Shown in pieces: positions 25,201 to 37,200 of a stretch of DNA of 64,000 nucleotides. The position numbers and the translations under genes are program-made. Position 1 is the stretch's first letter. Every line of letters begins with the position of its first letter. The notes beneath the pieces are model-generated. The model made no database searches, was not told where the DNA came from, and saw nothing but the letters and a program-made list of their open reading frames with translations. The DNA is from Trogon surrucura (lineage: Eukaryota > Chordata > Aves > Trogoniformes > Trogonidae), in assembly GCA_020746105.1 (NCBI GenBank), contig CM036617.1, positions 144,936,518 through 145,000,517 of the forward strand, read 5' to 3'.

Positions 25201-28200
25201 TTATTTGACATAGCATTTAGCATGTTTGGAAGACTGTTGCTATATTTCCTCTTGATGATCTTTTCAACAAACACAGAGCAGAGTCACAAAGATGGTGAAG
25301 GGGCACCTCTCCTACAAAGACAGGCTGAGAAGAGTTGGGATTGTTCAGCCTGGAGAAGGCAAGGCTCCAAGGAGTGGCCTTCAGGTACTTAAAGGGAACC
25401 TATAACAAAGGTGGGGGGAATCTTTACAGCAAGGTCTGGCGGGACAGGACAAGTGGCAATGGTTTTAAACTAAAAGGAAGTGGATTTAAACCGAATGTAA
25501 GGAAGAAATTTTTTACACTGAGGGTGGTGAAATACTGGAACAGGTTGCCCAGAGAAGTGGTGGAGGCCCCATCCCTGGAGGCATTCTAGGTTGGGCTTGA
25601 TGGGGCTCTGAGCAACTTGATCTAGTTAAAGATGTCCCTGCTCACTGCAGGGGGTTGGACTAGATGATCTTTAGAGGTCCCTTCCAGCAGAACACATGCT
25701 ACAGTTCTATGATTCCTAGATATTTAAGTGTTGTTACCAGGTTTATAATTCTTATGTCCTACCATCCTTTGTCTTCTTTAGAAATAAGCACTATGTTCAC
25801 TTTTTTACTTCTCAGGTCTTCTAGAATATCTCCAATGACCATTACTTTAAAAAATACACATCAATAGTTGGGTTTTTTTAGTGCTCTCATGCGTTCCCTG
25901 ATAACTAAAGACACTCCAGATGAAAAGAAAAAAAAAACCGACCTCTATTCTTGGATACACCCCAAGTTGAAGAACACATTACTTTCTAGACCTCTTTTTC
26001 GTTCTGATGCAGGATTTTTTTCCTAATACAGAACCTCATTTAACTTGATGTTATCTCATTCTTTTGTTAAGCCAAGAGACATATAACTTAAATTTCTGCA
26101 GAGAACCACATCTTGCAGGATTCAGTATTTCCTCACTGAACTACATTTTTGTGTCAGAAGTCATCAAGAAGTATCAACAAAAGCCTGCTGATGAGTCTTA
26201 AGCACTTTTGGAAATCTATCACTTCCCTTTGGTACCCAAAATAAAACAGAATTGTCCTGAAATATTAACTCATGCTCTGGACAATCAGAGGCCTGAGCGC
26301 TTTCAAAAGAATATTAATTTTCACTGTCTTTCAGAAAAAGATAAAAAAATAGGGTTACCCTCACGCCAAGTTCCACATTTTCTCCTCCGTATATGTGCAT
26401 TCCATTGTCCAATACACCAATCTCACCCAGAAATTTCCTATCTGCAGCAAGAATGCCCATTATAGAAGGGCTCCTGGAGAACCAAACAAGTAAAATTAGA
26501 AAGAAGCAACAAGGATGGAAATAAAGGAAAGTCAATTAGCCATCAAACATGTCTTGAATTTCCAGATTTATTCCAGTTGTATCCAAGAGAGAGTAACAGA
26601 TTTAAAATTCAGAACATGTGCATCAACACTGAAGAATCCAGAAGACTGTAAATAAACTTGATCAATGGTCTAAAAAACATGATCTAGTATTTTAAAACTA
26701 ATTAGATATATTTTGAGAGGAGGGGCAACAATAGTTTTCACATGTTCAAAATAAGATGAAAGAAATCATATTAAATTTTAGCAAGGAGGAATTAAGGTTG
26801 GACATTATGAAATTTACCTGACATTAAGGAAACTTAAATACTAAAGCCTGTGACCAAGGGGGATTATGGAATCACTGTGAAATGAGGTTTTGCAAGAGAG
26901 AGGAGACAATCGTTGGTCAAGACAAATTCCAACATAGATGAATCCATCCTAGAGGTAGGGAAAAGAGACTGAAAGGGGATTTGGTACTCTTTTGATATCC
27001 CCATTCTCTATGACCAAACCCACTTCTATTTTCTCTGGTTTCATGTTGTGAAACATTCTTTAACCTACATTTGTCTTGCTTTCATTCCATTTTCCTGCCC
27101 GAACGATTAATGCTTGCTATAAAATGTTTTTAACACATACAGGTGCCAATTTCATACCCAGTTTTTATCTAGGTATCTGTGCAGCTTTATCTCCAATGTT
27201 TGGCTACCAGGTATAGTAGCATATGAATGAAGAAATCTGCCATCTCATCTGACAAACACATTACACTATTTTCAAGTGTTTTTATGGTGCCTTTCCTCAG
27301 GAAACATACAACAAAAATTAATGACTCGGGGATTGCCTGAAAATCTGACAACAGGACAAGCACAGGGCAGATTCAGTAATACAACCCTGCAACTGGTGTA
27401 TTGAGATTTTCAGGGCTGCTAAAGAACCCGCACTTCCAAAACAACTATCTAGATACAACGTGCTTTGTCGGTATCTACCCCAACATCTGTGAAACACCTT
27501 CTTCCCTCTGCTAGCTCTACACTGAATATCAAGTATCTTGGCTCACTCTCAAATGCTGTTCATACTTACCGGACTGGAGCAGTTTCATCTTTCAGAGCGT
27601 ACCATTCAGTTGATAAAGGTTCATAAAGGCACCAGAGTGCCCAGTCAAATCCTTGTGCAGCCACTGGGTACTGATAAAGCTCAAAGTCGTCAAAGTGAAT
27701 CTTGTCAAACACCGGTGATATTATAACAGTGCGATCCTCTTTTAGTCGAGACAAAATAGGTTCAGCCCTACCAGAATTAACAGAGTCTATTCAGCTTGAA
27801 AAGGGGGAAATCTAACAAACAGTACTAAACCTTACCACCTGTTTCTAAAACTGGGGTAGCTACCTTATTTAGAGTCATTGACTTTGGCCTCAACAAAAAG
27901 TTATATACCAGTCTTGGAGTGCTAGTAACCCAAACTGCATATGCCATGGCTCAATTCTTCATTCCATTAGGCTGCTTCAGCATTTTGACTGTCACTAATC
28001 AAACTGACCCTAAGTTCCACGCTTAACCTGCTGTATTTTGATATCTGGGTCTGCTTTCTACAGGCTCCAGAGAGTGTCTTCACTATCTGCATGAAGAGAT
28101 GGAAAGGGAAAAGGAAAGGAAGGAGAGCCTGAGTGTGCTGTAAGTCCTGAGATTGATCATTCACTGTCTTTCTTCTCTGCCTTGACAGTACCATCGCTGT

Positions 28201-31200
28201 GTGAGGGAAAGGGTGTAACCCATCAATGAACGCCTACGATGGAAGAAGGCTCAGAAAAGATAGACAAGGATCATGAGCTCATAAAGCTCAGAGAAGAATG
28301 TAGGGATTGACCACAGCTATTGTAAAGGAAGCTGAACTTATCCCAACACCAAAGGGACTGGGTACTGCCTGTGTTGCAGATAAATGACAATTATCAGTTG
28401 GGTGGGTCACCTGGTTGTGTAAATGGCCTTCCTAAAATAATCAGTAAAATATATTATCTTCCTGAGCCAGCCAAATCAACATGGGGGGAAGTGTATATGT
28501 GGATCTACATACATAAGTATAAAAATTGAACACCCAGAGAAATTAATCTTGAAGAGCGCAATGAGCTTGAGTTGGCTTTGACCCACATTCTCCTTCCCAG
28601 CAACTAGGGATGCCAGCATCTTGACTGTGAGCATATAGAGAGTGGTAACGTGAGTCCCATTTGTATTGTGATTCCACTGTATATTGTAATTGCTATATTG
28701 TGCTCGTGTTGTGATTTCAGTGTATTGCTGTATCAGTTCTCTAAACCAAAATCTCCTGTGTTTTCAAATAAGTAAATTTAGTATTAAAACATTAAACCCT
28801 CTGCATGTGGAATATCTAAAAGAACCTGGTCAGAGGGTATTGGACTCTGACAGTCTTCTTGCTGGACCCACGTTGTTGCTGGGTCTGAAAGAACTGACCT
28901 TATCTCTCCCTACATACTTTTGATAGCCCAAATGATCCCAATGAGTCCTGAAAGTCACGACTAAAGGACTTCAGCATTACCTTTAAGACTGTAATAGCTA
29001 GGAAATGTCAGTTACTGAGAGAGAAAGAGAGATCTGGACCACACAAAGCCACTTTGGACTGAGAAGGGCTGGGAGAAGAACCTTGCTCCTAGCAAGCAAG
29101 ACAATACAGACAACAGTCAGCCAGTGAATTCAACAACCCAGAGGGAAGAGAATGTAAAGAGATCTCATACAAAACAGTACCACAGATATCACTACCTAGC
29201 AGAATGTAAGCATCCATCACCAGCCACTTGTTTTGTCTGTCTTTGCAAAAAAAAGTCCTACAGAACTACCATGCACTATTTAACTAGCAGGCAACAGCAA
29301 ATAAACCTTAGTCAAAGCTGGAATCAGAATCAAACCAATTTAAAGCCACTGGGTATTATGACTGTCTAATAAAAAGTGTCAAAGCTGCAGGCAGTAGAAC
29401 TATACAACATGTGTCATTCTCATGTTATTTCACTGCATGAAGTCTTTTTTTCCTAGAAATGCAGAAAATACCTACAGAAGGTAGGCATTTCTCTCTTCCT
29501 CTTCACTGAACAGTTTACTCTGCTACCTGTCTGCTTTTCTATTTATTTCAAGCAATTGTATCCCATTTTCTCTCAGAAGTAAGTGACCTAGCAGCTGTTA
29601 ATAAATATGTAGCAGGCCAGAAAGGAGAACCACATACAGAATATCTGCCTCAGCTACACAGTTATACTCCTTATCCATCTTCCTCCACCCATTTCAGAAA
29701 CCCCCCCAAGTCCTCATGTTCTTACCATGCCACATTCACTTCAACATGGGCATCCAAAATTGCAACAGCATCTGCGGTTGATGCCTCCCAGCCAGAAATC
29801 CGGGCTTGTGTTAGGCCTTGTCTTTTCTGATGTCTGATAATCTTCAGCAGTCCAGGACGCTTTGCATTGTAATTTTTGATGTGTGTTTCCAAAGGTCCTT
29901 TCAGATCATCTAAAACCAGACCATACATTTTAATGATTTAAAAAAAAAATAATAATCGAAAGAATTGATCAGTATTAAGAAATGAGGAAAATTATGTAGG
30001 TAATGGCTTTCTAGCTTCTCCCATTTCCAGTCCAAAAACTGATTTGTTTTTTTGCAATAGAACAGGTAGAATTATTCAGGTATACCTGAATTCAAGAGGC
30101 ATTTAAAACCAGCTTTCATTTTAAGAGTTCAATTAAGTACCTAAGTTTCCTTTACATATAGTACTACTGTAAGGATTCGAAGTTGTGTGCAAATATATCA
30201 GTATGTAGATATTTTAGATCTGTGTCAAAACAGAAACCAGTTACCTGTCTTAGTGCAGTAACTTCTGTGTGTACAAAAAAAAAAAATATATTTTTGAAAA
30301 TATATAAATATGTATAATGTGTATTTCATAATATATATAATTATAAAAATATATATAAATATAAAAGAAAATAAACAAGCCCTGAAAATGTGAAACACTC
30401 CTATCAGAGCTGTAGGCATGCCAGTTCCTTCACCAAAGGAAAAAAAAATAGCTTCAGGGAAAAGGAATAGAAAGTGGGGACCTCTTAGCATCATTTTGGA
30501 AAGTGACTTAAACTCTAGCCCCACCAAAACGGGAATGTTTTTCTAGCACCAACAAAGCCTTAGAAAATCTAACACATCTTATGAGGCAAAGGAAAAAAAA
30601 AACATAAAACAAAATCAGAGCATCTGTTTCTTAACAGATGATTTTACAATGCTTTATTCAACTCAATTTTAGGACCAACAATGCACCCACTGCTTCCTCT
30701 AGGAGTACCTTCCACAACCCAAGACACCAGTCTTCAAGGATTTACTCCTCACACCAACAGAGGTGGTTTTCTTAGCATACTCTTTCTTTGGTACTGCGCT
30801 TGATGAGCTAATGATGATACATACTCTCCCACTTTAATTTTTAACCTTTTCATGCTTGCAGAGCATCATCCTGTTCCTTATGGGCTGCATTTTTTTTCAG
30901 GCTTTTAAGGTGTTTGGGTTGTTGGTTTTTTTCCCTGTACACAAGTTACTTCCTAATTTTGAGTGGTATGCTCTGCATGCACCCAAAAGGCCACCAACAT
31001 TCACTTCACACAACAGTGGCATAAATTAACAAGACTCCTTCCTTCCCTGGGTCACTTACCATTTGAACTGTAATCATCTACAAGGATGATTTCTTTCAAT
31101 AAATGAGGTGGTGTTCGGTTAATTACACTGGTAATTGCACGTAAGATGATTGTCAGTGCTTCATTCAAAAATATAAGTACAACACTAAGTGTTGGAAGGT

Positions 31201-34200
31201 CTTCTGGATACGTTTTCATTTTACAGCTGTAATAGAAGACAAACCACTTTAGCACAGTTTATGAGGAAACTCAGAGAGCAATGCAGCTGCAAGAAGTCAG
31301 AACTGGTATGTCTGGCTTAAAACATATAGAGAAAATCGGCATAAGAGTGAAAAAAAATGAATTCCCAAATGCAAATTTCATTATTCGAGTTGTGTTATCT
31401 ATATATATAAACCATTGCGATAAATTTGAATTTTCTGTCAAAACAGAAAGAACAATTATTGTTTCTCAATCCAAAATTATTATAAAATATTGTAACTAAA
31501 GAATAAGGTTAACTCAGACAGTGATGATTAGCTTATGAGGCAGAGGACATGCTAGGGAAACTCGGCTTTTTGCATTTACAGAAGGAGATGACAATGGCCA
31601 AACTTGACAACACACAAGAACAAATTAAACAATAATTCTTCTGTATATGCAATGGAGAAGAAAGTAGGTGTAGCTATACTTATACAGCTATATTTATAAA
31701 CTGATGTGTGACAAGAATTCCCTTGGACAAGGGATCTCTTCGGAATTCTTGAAAAAGCTTCAAAAATCCGTCTTGGAGTAAACCAGGCCTTGTGTAACTC
31801 CAGCTACCCCAGAATAAATTGCTTTCAGTACTGATACAAACTTGTTTTTTGCAATTTGAACACCTCTGAGCTTCCTGCATACCATCAAAACACTTGTAAT
31901 ATTTTTTAAAGTATATCACACTTTCATATATCAGCTCTGCTAATCAACACCCTGGCCACTGGGGAGGTGGTGAGGACAGAGTCTTCTTTACAGCACTAAG
32001 CACTAACTCTCTAGAGCAGACAACAGAGCATAGCTGGATTCTCAGCTAATCACTCGCTCCCCTTAGGAAAAATGTTCATGAAAGCAATACTCGGAAAGCA
32101 TGAACTGCATAGCTGCATAATACAACTCTCTGAGAGACAGGCTCATGCTTCAAGTAGGCCTCTAAAGTGGCAACCGTGCAAGAATGGAATGCATTTTGGT
32201 TGGAATTTCTCCATTAGCTTTATTGCCCATTAGCACAAGAGCCTAAGTGAGCATCTGCAAAAAGCAGCCTCGGCAAATACATCTTCAGGATATATTCTTA
32301 TTTCTTTATGATGCCAAGCAGAAGAGCACCAGGAACCGCACCCATTCTTTGGGGCTACATGGACTCATCACATGCTCCCTCCAGCCACTTCTGCAGTGTC
32401 TGCTCCAAAACGATCCCCCAGCAGAGTTAGAATCATTTAGCTCAGGGCAGCCTCAGAAGAATCTGTGGCTGGCTCACCACTGCACGAGGCCCCTCTTCCT
32501 TGACTTTCTCTGCAACACCACCCCACGGACACCCATAGTCAAGGGCAACTTGTCTTGCCCTAGACAGAACCAGCTCCATCCAGGCAGTACCACGAGGATC
32601 CAGTTACATAATCTGTGCTTTACATCTTCCGGAGGGCTGCCAGTAAGACAATTCCCCTTTTCCCAAGCATGACGCTGTTAATTCACACCCAGGTTGCAAT
32701 CCTCTGGGGCCCTTCCACCCATTTCTGAAACGCTACATCACATTTAGTACAAGCGGACACAAGAAGAAAGGTGTACGCTTCCAGTATATCAGCTTGTAAT
32801 AAGCAGTACAGGTATTCTCCACCTATGGTCTGCAACACAGCCAAGAAAAAAAGTGCATTTTTTTGAAAGGACAGAATTTTGCAGTGCAGAGGTTCACTTT
32901 ATCATTAATTATATTTTGCAGGTTTTCCAAAGGGGAGGGCAAGGGGAAAGTTAAAACTCACTAACTTTGAATATCTCGGCATATAAAAGGCTTACACAGG
33001 ACAACGCAAGAGAAAGCACATTTCTGATGTCCTGCGTTTGGAGCTTAAAAAGAATGTAAACAGACCAGAAAGTGTTGTATCTCCTGAATCCTGTGGTTAG
33101 TTTTTCCCCTTTTTACTGACAGCTACAAGTCCAATATCAATTATAGATTTATATTCTTTTTCCTAAGTGTCTTCTCTGTCCTGTGGTTTCTCTTCACAAT
33201 CTTTGGAGTATTACAAGTCTGAGCAAAATTTGGAATAAAATGATAGGAAAAAATTCTAAACAAACAGAGCACAAATTGAGATCCGCTAGTACATTACTTT
33301 ACATTGGTTCAAAGCAATGCAGACCCCTTTGCCTTTGATTTCATATCTGCTTGTGAATGTAGAGAGGGCTTATACCACACCTGGGAGATCTGGTGTCTTT
33401 GAGAGGTCGATCCAGAGGTAGACGATCACTGAGATAAACATTATACCCATAATTTAAGAACAGGTTCTGTGCAACAGTTTGGTCCTCTTCTGCTAAATTT
33501 GCACCCCAGCGCTTGAACAAATATGAGTTTGGGTACAGCAAACGATGTACAATCTTCTTTTCCATCTTTGCATTATCAGCTTTTCTTACTTCAGCCTTTG
33601 AGTTACCTTGCAGCTTCAGATCACGTTCCATTTGTCTTATGTTTTCACGGAATGCTTCCACTGATTTTGCTGATTGAAAATAAAAGAGGATTGATTATAA
33701 CAGCAGTTAAGAATACTTTCATTGTAAATGACCCAAATTTTCCTTGTAACACTGCAGGTCAAGAATCTGTGAATCATAGAATGTCAGGGGTTGGAAGGGA
33801 CCTCTGGAGATCATCTAGTCCAACCCCCCTGTCAGCGCAGGATCCCCTATGGCAGCCACACAGGAACACGTCCAGGCAGGTTTTGAAAGTCTCCAGAGAA
33901 AGAGACTCCACAACCTCCCTGGGCAGCCTGTTCCAGTGCTCCATCACCCTCACTGTAAAGAAGTTTCTCCTCATGTTGAGGTGGAACTTCGTATGTCCTA
34001 ACTTATACCCATTATTCCTTGTCCTATTACTGGGCACCACCAAAAAGAGATTGGGACCTTCCTCTTGACACCCACTCCTCAGTTATTTGTATACATTAAT
34101 AAGATTCTCTCTCAGCCTTCTCTTCTAATGACTAAACAACCCCAGTTCTCTCAGTCTCTCTTCATAGGAGAGATGTTCAAGTCCCTTAATCACCCTCATA

Positions 34201-37200
34201 GCTCTCTGTTGGGCTCTCTCCAGTAGGTCCCTGTGTCTCTTGAATTGGGGAGCCCAAAATTGGACACAGTATTCCAGCTGTGGTCTCACCAGGGCAGAGT
34301 AGAGGGAGAGGAGAACCTCCCTAGACCTGCTGGACACACTTTTAATGCACCCCAGGATCCCATTGGCCCTCTTGGCCACAAGGGCACATTGCTGTGCAGT
34401 GGACAACTTACTGTCCACTAGGACTCCAAGGTCTTTCTCCACGGGGCTGCTTTCCAGCAGGACATCCCCTAATCTGTACTGGTACCTGGTGATATTCCTG
34501 CCCAGATGCAGGACTCTATACTTCCCCTTATTGAACTTTGTGAGGTTCACCTTCGTCCAGCTCTCCAGCCTGTCCAGATCTTGTTGGATGGCAGCACAGC
34601 CTTCTGGTCTGTCAGCCAGTCCCTCCAGTTTTGTATCACCAGCAAACTTCCTGAGGGTACACTCATCCCCTCATTCAGGTCATTGATGACAATATTGAAC
34701 AATACTGGACCCAGCACTGATCCCTGGGGACCACTGGCCACAGGCGTCCAGCTTGGCTCTGTGACACTGATCACAACCCTCTGAACTCTGTTGCTGAGCC
34801 ATTTCACAATCCACATCACAGTCCAACCATCTATCTCACATTCCTTGAGTTTTCCTATGAGGATGTTATGGGGGACAGTATCAAAAGCCTTACTTGAAGT
34901 CAAGGTATATGACATCCACTGCTCTCCCTTCATCAACCCATTTGGTCACACCTTCGTAGAAGGATATCAGATTAGTCAGGCAAAATTTCCCCTTGGTAAG
35001 TCCATGCTGGCTACTCCTCATAACCTTTTCTTCCATTTGGTTAGAGATGGCCTTCAGAACAAGCTGCTCCATCACCTCTACAGGGATGGAAATGAGGCTG
35101 ACTGGTCTGTAGTTGCCAGGGTCCTCCTTCTTGTCTTTTTTTAAAACTGGAATGACACTGGCTTTCTTCCAGTCTTCAGGTACCTCTCCCGTTATCCACG
35201 ATTTTTCAGAAACGCTGGGGAGGGGCTCAAGCAGCAACATCAGCCAGCTCTCTCAGCACACATGGATGCACCCTATCAGGGCACATGGGTTTGTGCATTT
35301 CCAAGAAGACTCTAACCCAATCCTCACTGACCAGTGAGAAGTCTTCCTTGCTCCAGTTTTGCTCCCTTACTTCTAGTGACTGGAATTCCTGAGTTTCATC
35401 TTAAGAGTAAAGACTGAGGCAAAGAAGGCATTCAGCAATTCTGCCATCTCTGCATCCTCTTTTACCATATCTCCCACCTCATTTAGCAGCGGACCCACTT
35501 TCTCCCTACTCTTCCTTTTCTCACTAACGTATTTGAAGAAGTGCTTCTAGCTTTCTTTCACCTTCCTAGCCAGACTAAGTTCCAAGAAAGTCTTGGCCTT
35601 TCTTGCTGAGTCTGTACATACTCTGGCAGCATTTCTATAATACTCACAATTAATCAAATCCTTTTTCCACATATTGTAAATTTCCCTCTTCCAAAAGTCC
35701 CTCCCAAAGTCCAGGGTAGAAATTTTACTTACTACCCTTCTTCTTTCCCTAACAATACTAAAAACTCTAACATATCATGGTCACTACAGCCAAGACTGCT
35801 TCCAACCTTAACATCTGTGGCCAGACCTTCTTTTTTTGTTAATACAAGGTCCATCATCGCACCTCTCCTTGTTGGTTCTTCAACCACCTGCAGCAGAAAG
35901 TTGTCATCAATGCACTGCGGGAACATTTTGGACTGGTTATGCTTGGCTGGGTGATCTCTCCAACTAATATCAGGGTGATTGAATTCACCCATGAGCCCCA
36001 AGCCATGTGATCCTGAGGCTATTTCCAGCAGAAGGCCTCGTCAACAACTTCTTGGTTTGGCGGTCTGCAGTATACAACCACAACAGTATCTCCCATGTCA
36101 GCACATCCCTTAACTCTTACCCATAAACTTTCAACAGTTTCATTGTCTCCCTGTGGGTTAAGCTCAATGCATTCTAGTTGCTTACTCACATAAAGAGCAA
36201 TTCTACCACCTCACCTTGTCAGCCTATCCTTCCTAAAAAGTACATAGTCATCCATTACCACATTCTAGTCATGTGTGCTGTCCTACCAGGTCTCTGTAAC
36301 TGTGATGAGATCATAGCTCTGCGACCGCATGTAGATTTCGAGTTCATTCTGCTCATTCCCCATGCTTCTTGCATTGGTGTACAGACACTTCAGAGACTTA
36401 GTTGAGGAGCATCTGTTACCATTGTGGTTGGTTTGGTCTATTTGGCCACGGAGTGCAATGGTGATTACGTCATCCTGCTGCACCGTGGCTTCCAGCTCCT
36501 CCTGCTTGTTGCTCATGCTGCATGCATCGGTGTAGATGCATTTGAGCTGGGCTATCAGTTTCATTCGCAACACTGGGTTGTTCCCCCTCGAGTCATTTGT
36601 AGTGAGCCTGATTTTATCCCCTTTCCCCTTCAAACTTAGTTTAAAGCCCTTTCAATGAGTTCTGTCTGCTCAAGAGCAAGAATCCTTCTCCCACTTGGAG
36701 ATAGCTCCTCTCCATCTCTTGCAAGCATGCCTGGTGCCATGTAAACCTCCTCATGATCAAAAAACCCCAAATGCCACTGGTGGCACCAGCCTTTGAGCCA
36801 ACCATATGTTAATCACATGTATCTTCCTGTTCCTTTCAGTATTCTTCCCTGCTACTGAAGGGATTGAGGAAAACACCACCTGTGCTCCTGAACCTTCAAC
36901 CACTCACCCTAGGGCCTTCAAGTCCCTTTTAGACTTCTTTCCACAATCCCATTGCTGCCAACTTGCATAGCCAGCAGCGGGTAATAATCAGAGGGCTGCA
37001 CCAGACCAGGGAGTTTCTTAGTAACATCTCTAGCCTGGACTCCAGGAAGGCAGCAGACTTCCCGGTGGGCTGGATCTGGTCAGCAGATGTAGCCCTGTGT
37101 TCCCCTCAGAAGGGAATCACCCACAACAACTACCCTCCTTTTCTTCTTAGTAGAAGTAGTTCTAATGCATGGAGCCAACCTTAGCCAGCTCCCTGAATGG

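Larger units (their letters stand above)
19209..33380 (-). other. GALNT8 introns 2-10: non-coding content
   Basis: Introns of about 0.6-2.5 kb between the exons listed. They contain one CR1 copy (25276), a suspected LTR-derived block (28300-28930), a TTAA-rich microsatellite (20031) and an AT-repeat (30274). The remainder shows no recognised element. Frames such as 32247-32672 plus (141 codons) are intronic shadows. Confidence 0.6.

Noticed and set aside
32247..32672. 141-codon plus-strand frame in a GALNT8 intron
   Set aside because: No domain, no conserved motif, no splice context; antisense to the gene.
33523..34068. 181-codon plus-strand frame
   Set aside because: Composed of antisense GALNT8 exon 2 and antisense CR1 3' end.
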